Source: Promerops cafer
Lineage: Eukaryota > Chordata > Aves > Passeriformes > Nectariniidae
Length of the DNA: 64,000 nucleotides
Assembly: GCA_013398275.1 (NCBI GenBank)
Contig: VZSE01009357.1
Coordinates: forward strand, 78,073-142,072
Direction: 5' to 3'
The stretch's first letter is position 1. Each line of letters opens with the position of its first letter. The translations under genes and the position numbers were made by a program. Below, in pieces: positions 53,381 to 64,000 of this stretch. The notes beneath the pieces are model-generated. The model saw only the letters and a program-made list of their open reading frames with translations. It ran no database searches and had not been told where the DNA came from.

Positions 53381-56300
53381 CTGGTTTGTGCTCTCAAGTC
53401 CCAGCCAATTTCTTCCTTCATCGACAAAGCCCTTTGCAGACAGCTCTCAGCACCTGGTGGGAAAGTTCATCTTTCATCTGCTTCCCTGGCACGTGCTTCT
53501 GTTCACACTTCTCTGACAGCAAAATGAGAGGAAACACTTGCAGCAGCAATAGGCTTCACCATCGCTTCCTCCCTCCAGCTAATTCTTTCTAATTATTAGT
53601 CCTATTTAGATAGAGAGATTAAAATGCATTCAGGACACAACAGCTCTTTATCTCACACAGGAAGCAAGTGCTGCAGTGACACTGAAGTCCACTTGAATTC
53701 AAGAGTCCTGTTGCTATGCAAAACATCCTGTGACAGGAGTTTGTTATTCTTCGCACCGGGCTCCCAATGTGTCAGTTTTTAGACTCTCTCTGTTGTTCCT
53801 CCTACTTTCCTGGGCTGTTTGCTTTGTTTCTCTACTCCCAGTTGCCAGCTGGTGCTGGTGGAAAAGTCAGCTGCTATTCCACAGCAACACTTTGCAGCCA
53901 TGTAATTGTTATTTCTCATGTATTTACTCAGAGCTGCATGACAGCCAGTGCTGCTGGATTGTGATCGCTCCCAGCACATGGAATTGCTTTTGAAGAATCC
54001 TAAACTCCATCCTATAAGGCAGAGCTTTGCCTCCTTAAACTCTTCCTTAGCACAGAACTGAGCTGCATCTAAATGAAGACTTTCATTATTCATCCCCCAA
54101 ATTTTATTTGCGTGGGAAGGGGAAAAAAAAAAAAGGAAGAAACATCCTAATATCAGGAAGTTTTCCATTTCTTAACAAAACACCTTGAAAAATCTGCATT
54201 GACTCATTAAATAGCAGCTTTCATCAGTCTGGAGCAAGTCTCAGAGCTGCTTTCACACCTGTGGCTCAGCACCTTATTTACTGAGGCCACACCTTGTCTG
54301 TGCACAACAAACTCCTGCAAGCACACACCAGAACCTTCAGCCAGTACCATGGTACAAACCAGGGCAACATTTAATGGGAGACCAGCTGAGATGTAACAAT
54401 CAGATAAATTTATAACTAAAACACACAGAGAAAAGGCTTTAGAAGGTTTTGGACTTCAAGTGCCATCTGGATGAAATTTGGCCTGGTGCTGAGACAGCCT
54501 CCCTGGCTCAGGGTCAGTGATGGAGCAAGGAGGAGAGGTGCAGTGAGAGGAGCCCACCTGGGTAACTGTGGCACCAACCATGCTCCGTGGCTCACACTCC
54601 TTCCAGCAGCATTGTCCCGTGCTCCCAGCCCTCCAGACTCTCCAACTCTGCAAAGAAAAACAAGGAACTGTATTTAGATAAATGATTTTGAAGTTTTACA
54701 CCTTATTCTAACACACAAAACCACCACATCCAGCAAAGGCCAGTGAGTACAGGGCTCCTCTGGAAAGCACAAGGAGAACTGGCTCAGAATGCTAATGGTG
54801 GGTCTTTAGGTGAAGATAAGCACTTCCTGTGCTCCAAAGCCCTTGGACTATACATCATTGGAAGACAGAAAACCAGGAAAAGAGGTTAAATGCCAAGTTC
54901 TTTGGCTTTTATAAAGACTCTTATCTTGCTCAGGCACAGGAAGTTCCCTCTCAGACCCTGCTTTTTAGATCATCTATAAAAAAGACAAAGTTCAGAAAAA
55001 ATCCCCATCGCTGGAAGTGTCCAAGGCCAGGCTGGACAGGGCTTGGAGCAGCCTGGGACAGTGGAAGGTGTCCCTGGCCATGGCAGGGGAGTGGAACTGG
55101 GTGGGCTTTAAGGTCCCTTCCAACCCAGCCGTTCCGTGGTTCCGTGAGAAGCCGACAAGGCTGCGTCCATTACTTGACTCTCTGTGTTCCACCTGATGAC
55201 ACACAAGATTCCAGGGCAAGTCCTGGCCATTAGTAAGTCAAACACTGCTGAATTTCACCAGGGAGAGTATGAGCAATGAAAAGATGGAAAAGGAGTGCCA
55301 GCCCGTGAGCCCCATCAGCTGCAGTCGGGTCACAGTGAGGGATGTCACCCACTGCAGCCACCCACTCCCACCAGTGCAGGAACACCCCCCAAGAGCCACT
55401 GCTGTCCCCTCAGGGGAGTGGGACACAGGGAGAGCTGGCAATCAGCCTGAACTCATGGAAAATGTTATTATGCAGCTACATGCACAGAAGAAACGCTTCC
55501 AAGTTAAGCACAGTGCAATAGTTACATTGCCAAAATCTGAATTAATAGGCACCTGATTTAATGACACACTAACTCATGCTCTCCTTAATTAGGGAAAAAA
55601 TAAATGAGCAGAAATCTTCCTGTTAATAGCTAACATTACCAAAACTGTTATTTTTGTTACTTTATCTCACCACAGGCCAATACTATTGAGCAGTTAAAAG
55701 GCTATTTGAAGAGCACCAAAAAAAGGTTCTGCAATGTTTTGCTTTTAAAAAAAAAAAAACTCAAGTATAAACAAAAGCCAGATGAATGAAATGATTATTC
55801 ATTTTCAGCTGATTGGCCTCACCCAAAGGTGCTATATTTACTACAGTCCTGCAGACAGGGCAAAGAATGCAGTATTTCAGGTCTGGCATTCTTCAGTCAA
55901 CAGAAAAATCCATCTGGCCTTAAAAAAATAAAAAACAAACTGATGGAGAAAACAGTTTATCCATCTCCAGTCAAATGAACCTCTCTGCCATTAAGAAAGG
56001 CTGTGCAGCTCCAGTATTCAAGGTATTTAAAATGGGAGGCTAAATGTCAATACTTAAGAGTTAAGCCCTAAGTAATAATGTCATTTTCCAATTAGGGCAG
56101 ACATGAGTAGTGAGGCAAGTAAATCTTCATGGTAAATCTACTCAGCAGGACTATTATTTCCCAGTAATGAATATCAAAAAAGTTAGGATGGAAAGTGTAT
56201 CAACAGCAGCCCGAGTTGTGTGGACTGAACGCGATCACAGAGTGATCCACAGGATCCCACAAACACGGAGAGCCCTCTGCACGGACACCACACAGCACCA

Positions 56301-59300
56301 GGGCCACAGTTTGGGTACTGGACAGTGTAAAACTCCCCATCACACCTCTTCCTCTTAGGCTGGCAAGGTCACAAATCCTTAACATCACAACTCCCCTCTA
56401 GATATCTGGAGACTGAAATAAAAATTGTTTAAATCAAGGCAGAGCACTCTAAGAGTCGAGTGCCATTACCAGAAAAAACTCAAGTTCAAGGGATGGTCAA
56501 TTTGAGCAGGTTCTTTTCATTACCAAAGTGCTGAATTAATCCACTGAGAAACAATTTCTATTAGAAGCCTGATTTCTGCTTTTCATCCTTGTAAAGCAGC
56601 ATTTGAGACTCTGCATGTCCTGAAGACCTCAAAAGGAAATATCATTAATCACACCGGCAGTGACTTAGGGGAGTGACAAGTGACTCAAGATTTTGAGGGT
56701 TTGGGAGATGAGCATTTTGTTCACACATCAGTTTCCCCAATGCTAAGCAATCCTCCCATTTAAAAACCCTCAATTACTTTTGCTACAGGTGTCTGCACAA
56801 GGTTCTCTCCTACCATTTATGACTTCCAGGTGCTGTATTAATAACAACAGGAAACACTTGGACCTGAAAATAAAGAATAAAACAACTGGAAGCACCTTTA
56901 AGAGGAGCTAAACTACTGACATTTCCAAATAATCCATGGATCTAAAATTATGTCTGTCAATAAGATAAACTTGAGAACTCAAAGTGTGTGGCTTGTGAAA
57001 ACCCAGTTTGAATTGCATCTCACAGCACCACAGGGCTGTTTCAAATGTGCCCAGAAACGCACAAAATTAATTTTAGTTCCTAACTACACTAGGGTACTTC
57101 CCAAAACAAGGACAAAGTTTTCCACTCCATGCAGAAAAACAAACTACAGGAAACAGGGTGGACCAGCAGCAGATTCCACTCAGAGGAGGAGCAACATGAC
57201 ATGGCTCATGCACCCATTTTTAGATGCCTATTTTGAGGACAATAAATTCACACCAGAATTATTTTCCCAAGAATAGCAAGCACAGCGCCCCATTTCATCA
57301 CTTCAGTCTCTCCAAAACCTGGAATACAACTTAAAGAAGGAAATTCTGAGATAAATTCAGCTGATAAATGTCCTGAGTAAGAAACCTTTAGAGCTTGAAG
57401 TTAGGAAGGTGCTCAAGTTCCCCTGCAGTCCTCACCTACAAACTGACATGGTTTTGTTGGTTTGATTTGGGCAGTTTTTGTGTTGTTTTTAAGAGGCTGG
57501 AGCTCTTCCCCTTCCCTTTGATTGGTACATATCTGACTGGCCAGGCCAAACACAAACACTTCATGCTGGGCTGCTTCCCTCACATGAAGACCACAGCCTT
57601 GGATGAACAGCCCATTATTTTAGAGAAGCTTTTTGGAGAACACTCTGGAACCTCCATGTTTTAAGCTGTTCAGTGTCATTTCTTTGATAGTTAAGAATTA
57701 CTTTCCCAGCTAACTTGATGTAAGTGAACACAACGAATGTGTTTTTCCAGGCACTTCACTCATTTTAATGCTTAGACCAGTCAGATTCACATACCTGGCA
57801 CAGAAACTCAAGCTATGGACAGGGCATACTAAAAGCACCTCTACTACAGCCTCTGTTTGCTTCATCACCAATTCCATGACACTCAGGAAAGATTTCACTC
57901 TGGTCTAGAAGCAGCAAGTCCTCTCACGTCCTTCCCTCAGATTTCTCTGAAGCAAAATGCTTCACTCGGTATGGAACCAGAACAGAAGGTATCCAGTGAC
58001 CTTCAGCAGGAAAGACAAATATTCCTGAGCATTTGGGGCTCTGCAGATACCAGGGCAGTGCTCCCCGAGGGCACACAGCAGGAGGAGCAGACTCAGGAAA
58101 TGGGGACACAGTTCTGCCAGGAAAGCTGGACAACGTGAACAGAACCACACCGGTGGTACCAGCAGCAGCTCCTCCAACACCATCTCCACTGCTTGGCTTT
58201 TCCAAGGAGTGACTCCCCAGCACATCCAAGTCAATGCCACACACCATTCCTACAAACATCTGGGTGCAGCCACAGCTCCTCACCACGTCCAGCTTCTGAG
58301 AAGTGCAGGAATTTCCCTCTGGAGTGTTTGGCTCTGCAGTGCACCTGGAACTGCATCCCGGCACCGTGCTCGGGGTTCAGGGCAGTCCAGAGCTCGCGTG
58401 TGCATCAGGTCATGTGGAGTTCACACATTACTCATGCTAATAAAACCCTGAATCACAACTGTTCTGACCCAGGCCATGGCTGCACGCTGCCCCTGGGGTA
58501 TGAAATCCAGCTAATAACTTGCAGGGCTTGTTGTAGATAAATGCCTCCTCAAAAGCAGCTTTTTTTTTTCCTGATGAGGAGCAGTAGTTTTAAAGGAAAC
58601 ATTCAATTTATAATTCCCCTATGACCACTACTTATGCAGCAAAAGACAATAAACTCATTAAAAAATTAAAATAAGACAACCTTATTAAAAAAAAAAATAT
58701 TAAAAAATAAAATCAGTGGGCTTGAAGTCAAGAAACAATCAGTTTTAGTCATCGGGAATGTTTCAACAAGCATGAAATCAAGCCACAGGCCAGCCCTCCC
58801 CAAAGGAATGGTCCCAGTTGTGCTCCAGAATTCCACTGCTTTGCTAAATATGTATAATCACAGCTACCCAAAATCATGGGGTATGGCCTGGGCTTTAGTT
58901 TAAAAGTCAAACAGCATCATTCTCACAATAGATGTGTAATGAAAAAGCAAGAGGCACTGGGTGTAGCTTCCCAATCGTTTTCCTGTTGAATTGAAAACAA
59001 TTTAATGAAATATGTATGCCCTTGTTAAGTTCAAGGGTAATTAACATGTCTTGGATTAGAACCTGTATTTTACCGTAAAATCTAGAGAGCATTGTTAGAG
59101 TTTCTCAGGTTTATTTAACAAGATTAAACACTTTCAGTCATGAAATAAACCTTGCCTAATTAAAAATAAAGGGAAGAAAAAAAGGCTTCCTGCTCCCAGC
59201 AACAACATTTCATAATATTTCATCATGGCACACTTGAAATAATTCAGCAGTACATCTGGAAGGAAGGAAAGATCTGTGATTCATTTTAAACCCTAACATA

Positions 59301-62300
59301 CATAAGCTCAAGTAGCATCATACACAGAAATACAAATTTCATCAGATCTTCTCACCAAAACATCTCTAAAAAGCATCACAGATGGGTCATGAAATACAGA
59401 AAATTGCCTCCCTATTTTCATCATTTTCTCTTTTCTTTAGTGTTTTTATCAGGCTCTTCATCATGTTGCTTAGAACTGCAGACCATTATAAATTGATGAG
59501 TATTATGCTGCGTGTGCTACTCAGAGGCACAAATAAGTCATTGGATTTGTTTGTGGGAGCCTCCAGAGACATCAGCACGCTCAGAGTTTCCTACCTATTA
59601 ATGTAATGGCTTCCAAAGAGCTGGATCCATTTTGTGGTTTAAGGCTATTTTTAGGTACTTTTAAAAAAGAGTTTATATTTTGACCATCACATAATCAAGA
59701 AAAATAAAACAAAAAACCCATCCAGCAACTGACAAATCTATTCCCAGAGCTTTCCAGAGTGAGCTGCTCCTACTCACCTGCGTTACAGCTCAGAGCTGTA
59801 GGATCCCCATGGGGGACACTGAAGCCACCACAGTGGCCACCAGGTCACTTAAACAGCAAAGGAGGCTGAAACCTCATCTCCATCTCCAGAAGTGTAACAA
59901 GTGACTGCCACAGTAACTCTGAACACAACAAAATTCTTTGTATTTTAAAAGTAGTTTCCTTATCATGACTTAGATGGCCTGACTTCTGATTTGTCCCTCA
60001 CAGGCAGAAACTGCAGGGACTGTTAGATTTAACTACCTGAGGTTAACATATAATTATGTTACTGGACAGTTACTGTGTGCTAGTCAAGGAAAAGGTGTGT
60101 TTTAGGAGAGGCACATAAAGATAGCTACGTAAGAAAAGCCTGTGATGCCATTTGGGGCAAAATGTGATTTCATTCTGTAAGTGCAGGGCAGTGAGTAAGA
60201 GTCCTGGTGCAGCTACATGGATTTTGTCATAACATTAGCTGACTTTGAAAAAGGAGTTTTCTATTTTAAAATCCTGTTTATTCTCTTTGTGCAAGAAAAC
60301 GTAAACTCAGGTGCTGATTTTCTGGAAGCTGCATCACAGTAAAACTGGCCAGAAGGAATCATGCAGGAGTAAGGAAAGTAAGGGAAAAGATACAAAGTAA
60401 GGAAACAGATAGAGGCTGTGTGCATGAAGGAGGGAAAGAAAAGACACTCCCTGGTCATGCAGGGTGAGAACATCTCTCACAACAAACCAAACAGTAGGGT
60501 TTTAACTTTTTTCTTCTCTTTGAAGGGTCAGGGGAAAGTATATGTGAAGCATGTTCTTCATGATCCTAAGAAAATCCAGGAATCTTCACCATGACTATTA
60601 ATAGAACAACCCTCATAAAACAACCCCAAACACCAATTTTACAGAAGGTGAGTTGCACTGTGCTGTGTACGCTGTTCCTACTCTCCATGGATAAAAGGGA
60701 AAGGTTTCTCATCCTCACCTACTGCAGCTGGTTTATTAAGCAGAGAAAGCCACAGCACCCCAACACATTCCCACAACATTCCCAAGCTGGCTTTCCACGA
60801 TTCCATGATATATGCCCCCAAGATACCTTGTTTTCACTGTGTTATACTTCCCCCTTTCTTTTTCCCCTGAACCTCTCCCTGCTACAACTTCTCCTTCCAC
60901 AGCCCTCCTTCCTTCCTGCCTGCTCTGTGCAGCCAGAGATAACACTTTAGGAAACAGCCTTTTGGACTGCTTCAGTTTATCATTCCTGCTCCACCTGCCC
61001 TCAGTGACTCTCCAGCACATCCAGCTCTCCTCCTGACCTATTTACAGGCACAACTGCAGCTATTAACATAGGTAACAGGAATTTGTTCCACCCTGGAATC
61101 ATTAGAAATGGCTACACCTGTTTCATTCCGGTGCCAAAGTCTGCTTCAGGAGTGGAGTTAAAGGAGAAAAAGCTATTTGGGAAAACCCAAAAAACTCCAT
61201 TTCACATGGGAATATTATTATTAAAGGATGATAGACTTAGTCTAGCAGGTACCATCAAGGAAATATCAGTCATTAATATTACATCACTTACCCACTGGCT
61301 TTCTAAGTTTACTCTTTTATAACCTACAATTTTTATGGCCATCAATAAAAGACAGGTAGAAGTGAAATATGAGTGGCTAACATCCAAAATCTCCTTATTA
61401 TCATCTAATAACTGTGTCCAAGAAGAGAGTGTTTATCCTCCATGAAAAGAGCAGTGGATGGCTCAAAGTCTGGAAAGAAGAAGGATCACATGCTGCTTTT
61501 ATTCACAAAGAACTCAAAGGTTGCTGTATCAGTCATCACATGTATTTGTAAGCCACCCCCTCATGGATCCCTCCTCTTCAGGAGCATTTTAACAATGACA
61601 ATCACAGCCCTTAACTGCATGCACGAGTTATCACAGTTATCATGAGAATACCAAAGTATCATGGTTAAGAAAGTAATAAATAGATTTTTTTTCCTGCCAC
61701 AATACAGCAAACCACCCCCAAACAGCATGGCAGAGACTGCTGAGATGGAAAGAAAACCCACAATGATGATGCCAGTTTTAAGGCAGGGGTATAACTGGGA
61801 ATAATGAGTGGCTCCTTCCAGGTTGGAGGCTATAATGGGGATCACACATGATGGAGGGGAAAAAAAAAATTAAAAAATAAAATTAAGAAAAAACAACGAA
61901 GGAAAACCTTAATATATTGTCGAATATAAGCATTACATATACAGAGTAAAGCTAAGGAAGAATACCAACAAAAAAACAAACAAACAAACAAAATCCTGCA
62001 GAATTTCAAACTGAAACAACTACTTTGCTTTAGCAGATAAAAAAATTCTGAGTTAAGACTGAAAGTACAGCTACCATACCATGTCATTATTCCCATTATA
62101 TGAGAATATACGACACCCAGAGACTCTTCAAGTAACTGGATAACTGAGAGGTCCAGGTGTGTGATTTCAGCCTTAAGTTTTGTCATCTTGGGTTTTATCA
62201 GGTCAGAAAAGGCCCTTAATGTTGCTTTAATGCAGAAAAATGACAATTTTAAATTAGAACTGGAAGGCAAACAAAAATTTGCTTCACTGAGCACTGGAAT

Positions 62301-64000
62301 CAGATGTGTAAAATGAACTTAACATTGCAGCTCAAGTCAGAGCCTTCTTCAGGCAAATACATTTTTGGTTCCACCAAAGGGAGGTTGGCAGAGGCAGGGA
62401 CAAGGAGAAAGTCACCTGGATTAGGATGCATCACCTGGCAGGTACCTGTCCCCTCAGCATTCTCTCTTCCCTATTTTTTTAATTAGCATTGCAGCACTGA
62501 AGAACCACTACACTGTTTATCTGACTTTAATTCTCATTTTAAATAGTCTACGCTTAAATCTCATTTTTCCACTCGAAACTCCAAATGCAATTCCAGTGCT
62601 GCATCCTTGTGCACAGGGACATCCTCAGAGGAGCTTTAATGTGCTGAGATTTAATATTTCAGAATGTTAAAGGCGGAGAGAAAAAAAATGCTCAGTAAAC
62701 TCAAACTATTTGGTGTAAAGAAAACAAGGCAGAACTAAGGGGAAAATAAGGGATGTGACTAATCTTCTCACAGGCAAAGAAAGTAGAGTCTGTCTCCCAG
62801 GACTTGGTGGGTCCTTTTAGGAAAAGTGGAAGGTAGATCACCATGGAAACAGAGTATTTTATGAGGTACTTCAGCAGTGCAATTTGCTGTGATATGAACA
62901 TAATCAGGCGAGCAGCAGTTCCCTTCCAACCAACTAGAAAAGCTTTTAGCACAAACAGTGAGTGCATTTCTGTCTGCTGGAATTCCCAAAAAGTGAAAAA
63001 CGGATGCTGTAAAAGACACCACGGATATCAGCTGGAGAAAACATTATCAAAGCTTCAATGCAATTTTCTGGTCACTGATGGAGACATCTGAAGGCTCACA
63101 GAGCCCAGGAAAGGAAGCCATCACGAGGGGAGGGTCAAACTTCCTCACTGCTGGCCCAGCTTCTGTGTCAAGTGCCCGAACCACATGAGACCACTGCACA
63201 AAAATACCAAATGACAGCGTTTGGAGGGGGGCTGCGGGGACAAGGGGAGCTTCTGTGGGTGACACCGACAGCATGTGAGGGCAGGGGGACAGGCAGGAGA
63301 AATTCAGGTCAGAGGCATCATTAAAACAAGAAAATATAATGGAAAGGATAGCAAAGCAGAATGAAAGGCCACCATAATTTAGAAACATCTCTATTTCTGC
63401 GTGGAAGCCAAGGAACTGGCAGCTGATGTTGGAATGCGTGTTCAGTGGCTAACAAAAATTCAGGCTTATTGGCAAACACTGCACAGGAAGATCCATGTAG
63501 AGACTGCTCTAAGATATGACTGAGCTTTACTTTTGCTCTAATGATAATTTACTATTTTGAATCGCCACCAAAAGAGCCATCAAGCAGTTTTCTATTTTTG
63601 AGACGACTGCTGGAGTAGTGACACAGATTTGTGTATATTGAATTAGCACCACCAAAAGGGTTTCGGTCACTTATCTCATAAATAACATTAATTCATAGCA
63701 GAGGTGATAAATCATTATGTTAAAAACACACACAGCCAGGTCCACCTTGAGTGACTCAGACCTGAGAGTTCTCAGCAGCAGAACAGGGGCCACTGAATGC
63801 ATTTGGTACAAAAATAGGGTAACAGACAGCAGTAGTAATATTTTCAGCTACTCTGCACATTGCTGAATTTTAAATTAATTGTAACCACACAGGAAAAAGA
63901 CCTGGGGGTTGCTGCAGACAGCTCTCCAAAAACATCTGCTCAGCAGGCAGAGGCAGTCAAAAATAGGCAAATGGAGTGTTGGGATAAATGCAATGACAAG
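53381..64000 (-). other. TAOK3: TAOK3 upstream region, presumed 5' UTR intron(s)
   Basis: More than 10 kb of A/T-rich sequence without a CpG island, coding exon or recognised RNA gene. It contains one CR1 fragment, an A/T patch at about 58,660-58,715 and an (AAAC)n run near 61,968-61,992. If the 5' UTR is spliced as in mammals, the promoter lies beyond the right edge. I cannot place the non-coding exon. Confidence 0.55.
55009..55149 (+). repeat. CR1 LINE 3' fragment
   Basis: Begins cgctggaagtgtccaaggccag and continues gacagggcttggagcagcctggg and ggtgtccctggcc, ending at gttccgtggttccgtga, a diverged CR1 tail. Confidence 0.88.

Noticed and set aside
61561..61845. Minus-strand frame with a hydrophobic stretch (GIIIVGFLSISAVSAMLFGGG)
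   Set aside because: A single hydrophobic segment in A/T-rich non-coding DNA is common by chance. There is no splice context and no related frame nearby; it was considered as a retroviral remnant, but no other viral feature is present.

Overview
The window is vertebrate nuclear DNA and almost certainly avian. It has split genes with GT-AG introns, CpG-rich promoters, and truncated CR1 LINE 3' ends (tails of the gattctatga type, internal stretches such as ggacagggcttggagca) as the only interspersed repeats I recognise. There is no bacterial gene organisation, CRISPR array or operon. The gene set corresponds to the human 12q24 neighbourhood VSIG10-PEBP1-TAOK3.

Layout, left to right. (1) 1-986, minus strand: the first three coding exons of a CFAP73 (CCDC42B)-like ciliary coiled-coil protein, running off the left edge. 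(2) 2091-7692, minus strand: VSIG10, an immunoglobulin-superfamily type I membrane protein, rebuilt from eight exons (432 aa). It has three Ig domains where the mammalian protein has four. (3) 7693-8543: a CpG-rich divergent promoter shared by VSIG10 and PEBP1, with YY1-type motifs and three CCAAT boxes at an exact 31-bp period. (4) 8544-10297, plus strand: PEBP1 (RKIP), four exons, 187 aa, complete; its 3' end lies near 10,915. (5) About 11,880-53,380, minus strand: TAOK3, with 19 coding exons that join in frame to exactly 898 aa, plus a 1.35-kb 3' UTR. (6) 53,380-64,000: non-coding sequence upstream of the TAOK3 start codon with no recognisable promoter, presumably 5' UTR introns.

Most bases are TAOK3 intron. 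Beyond eight CR1 fragments these introns hold three sizeable tandem arrays: a tetranucleotide array at 15.7-15.96 kb, a purine-only array at 45.6-45.84 kb and a C/G-rich 24-bp minisatellite at 47.77-48.19 kb. They also hold a CpG-enriched patch at 28.1-28.8 kb that could be an internal promoter.

The genes act in different places: CFAP73 in the ciliary axoneme, VSIG10 at the cell surface, PEBP1 as a cytosolic Raf/MAPK modulator and TAOK3 as a STE20-type kinase of stress MAPK signalling. Sharing a locus does not make them one pathway. I see no evidence of an undescribed multi-gene system. The most interesting points are Ala at the PEBP1 Ser153 switch position, the apparently missing VSIG10 Ig domain, the periodic CCAAT boxes, and CFAP73 lying where mammals have WSB2. 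Human comparisons are from recalled family knowledge, not from an alignment run here.
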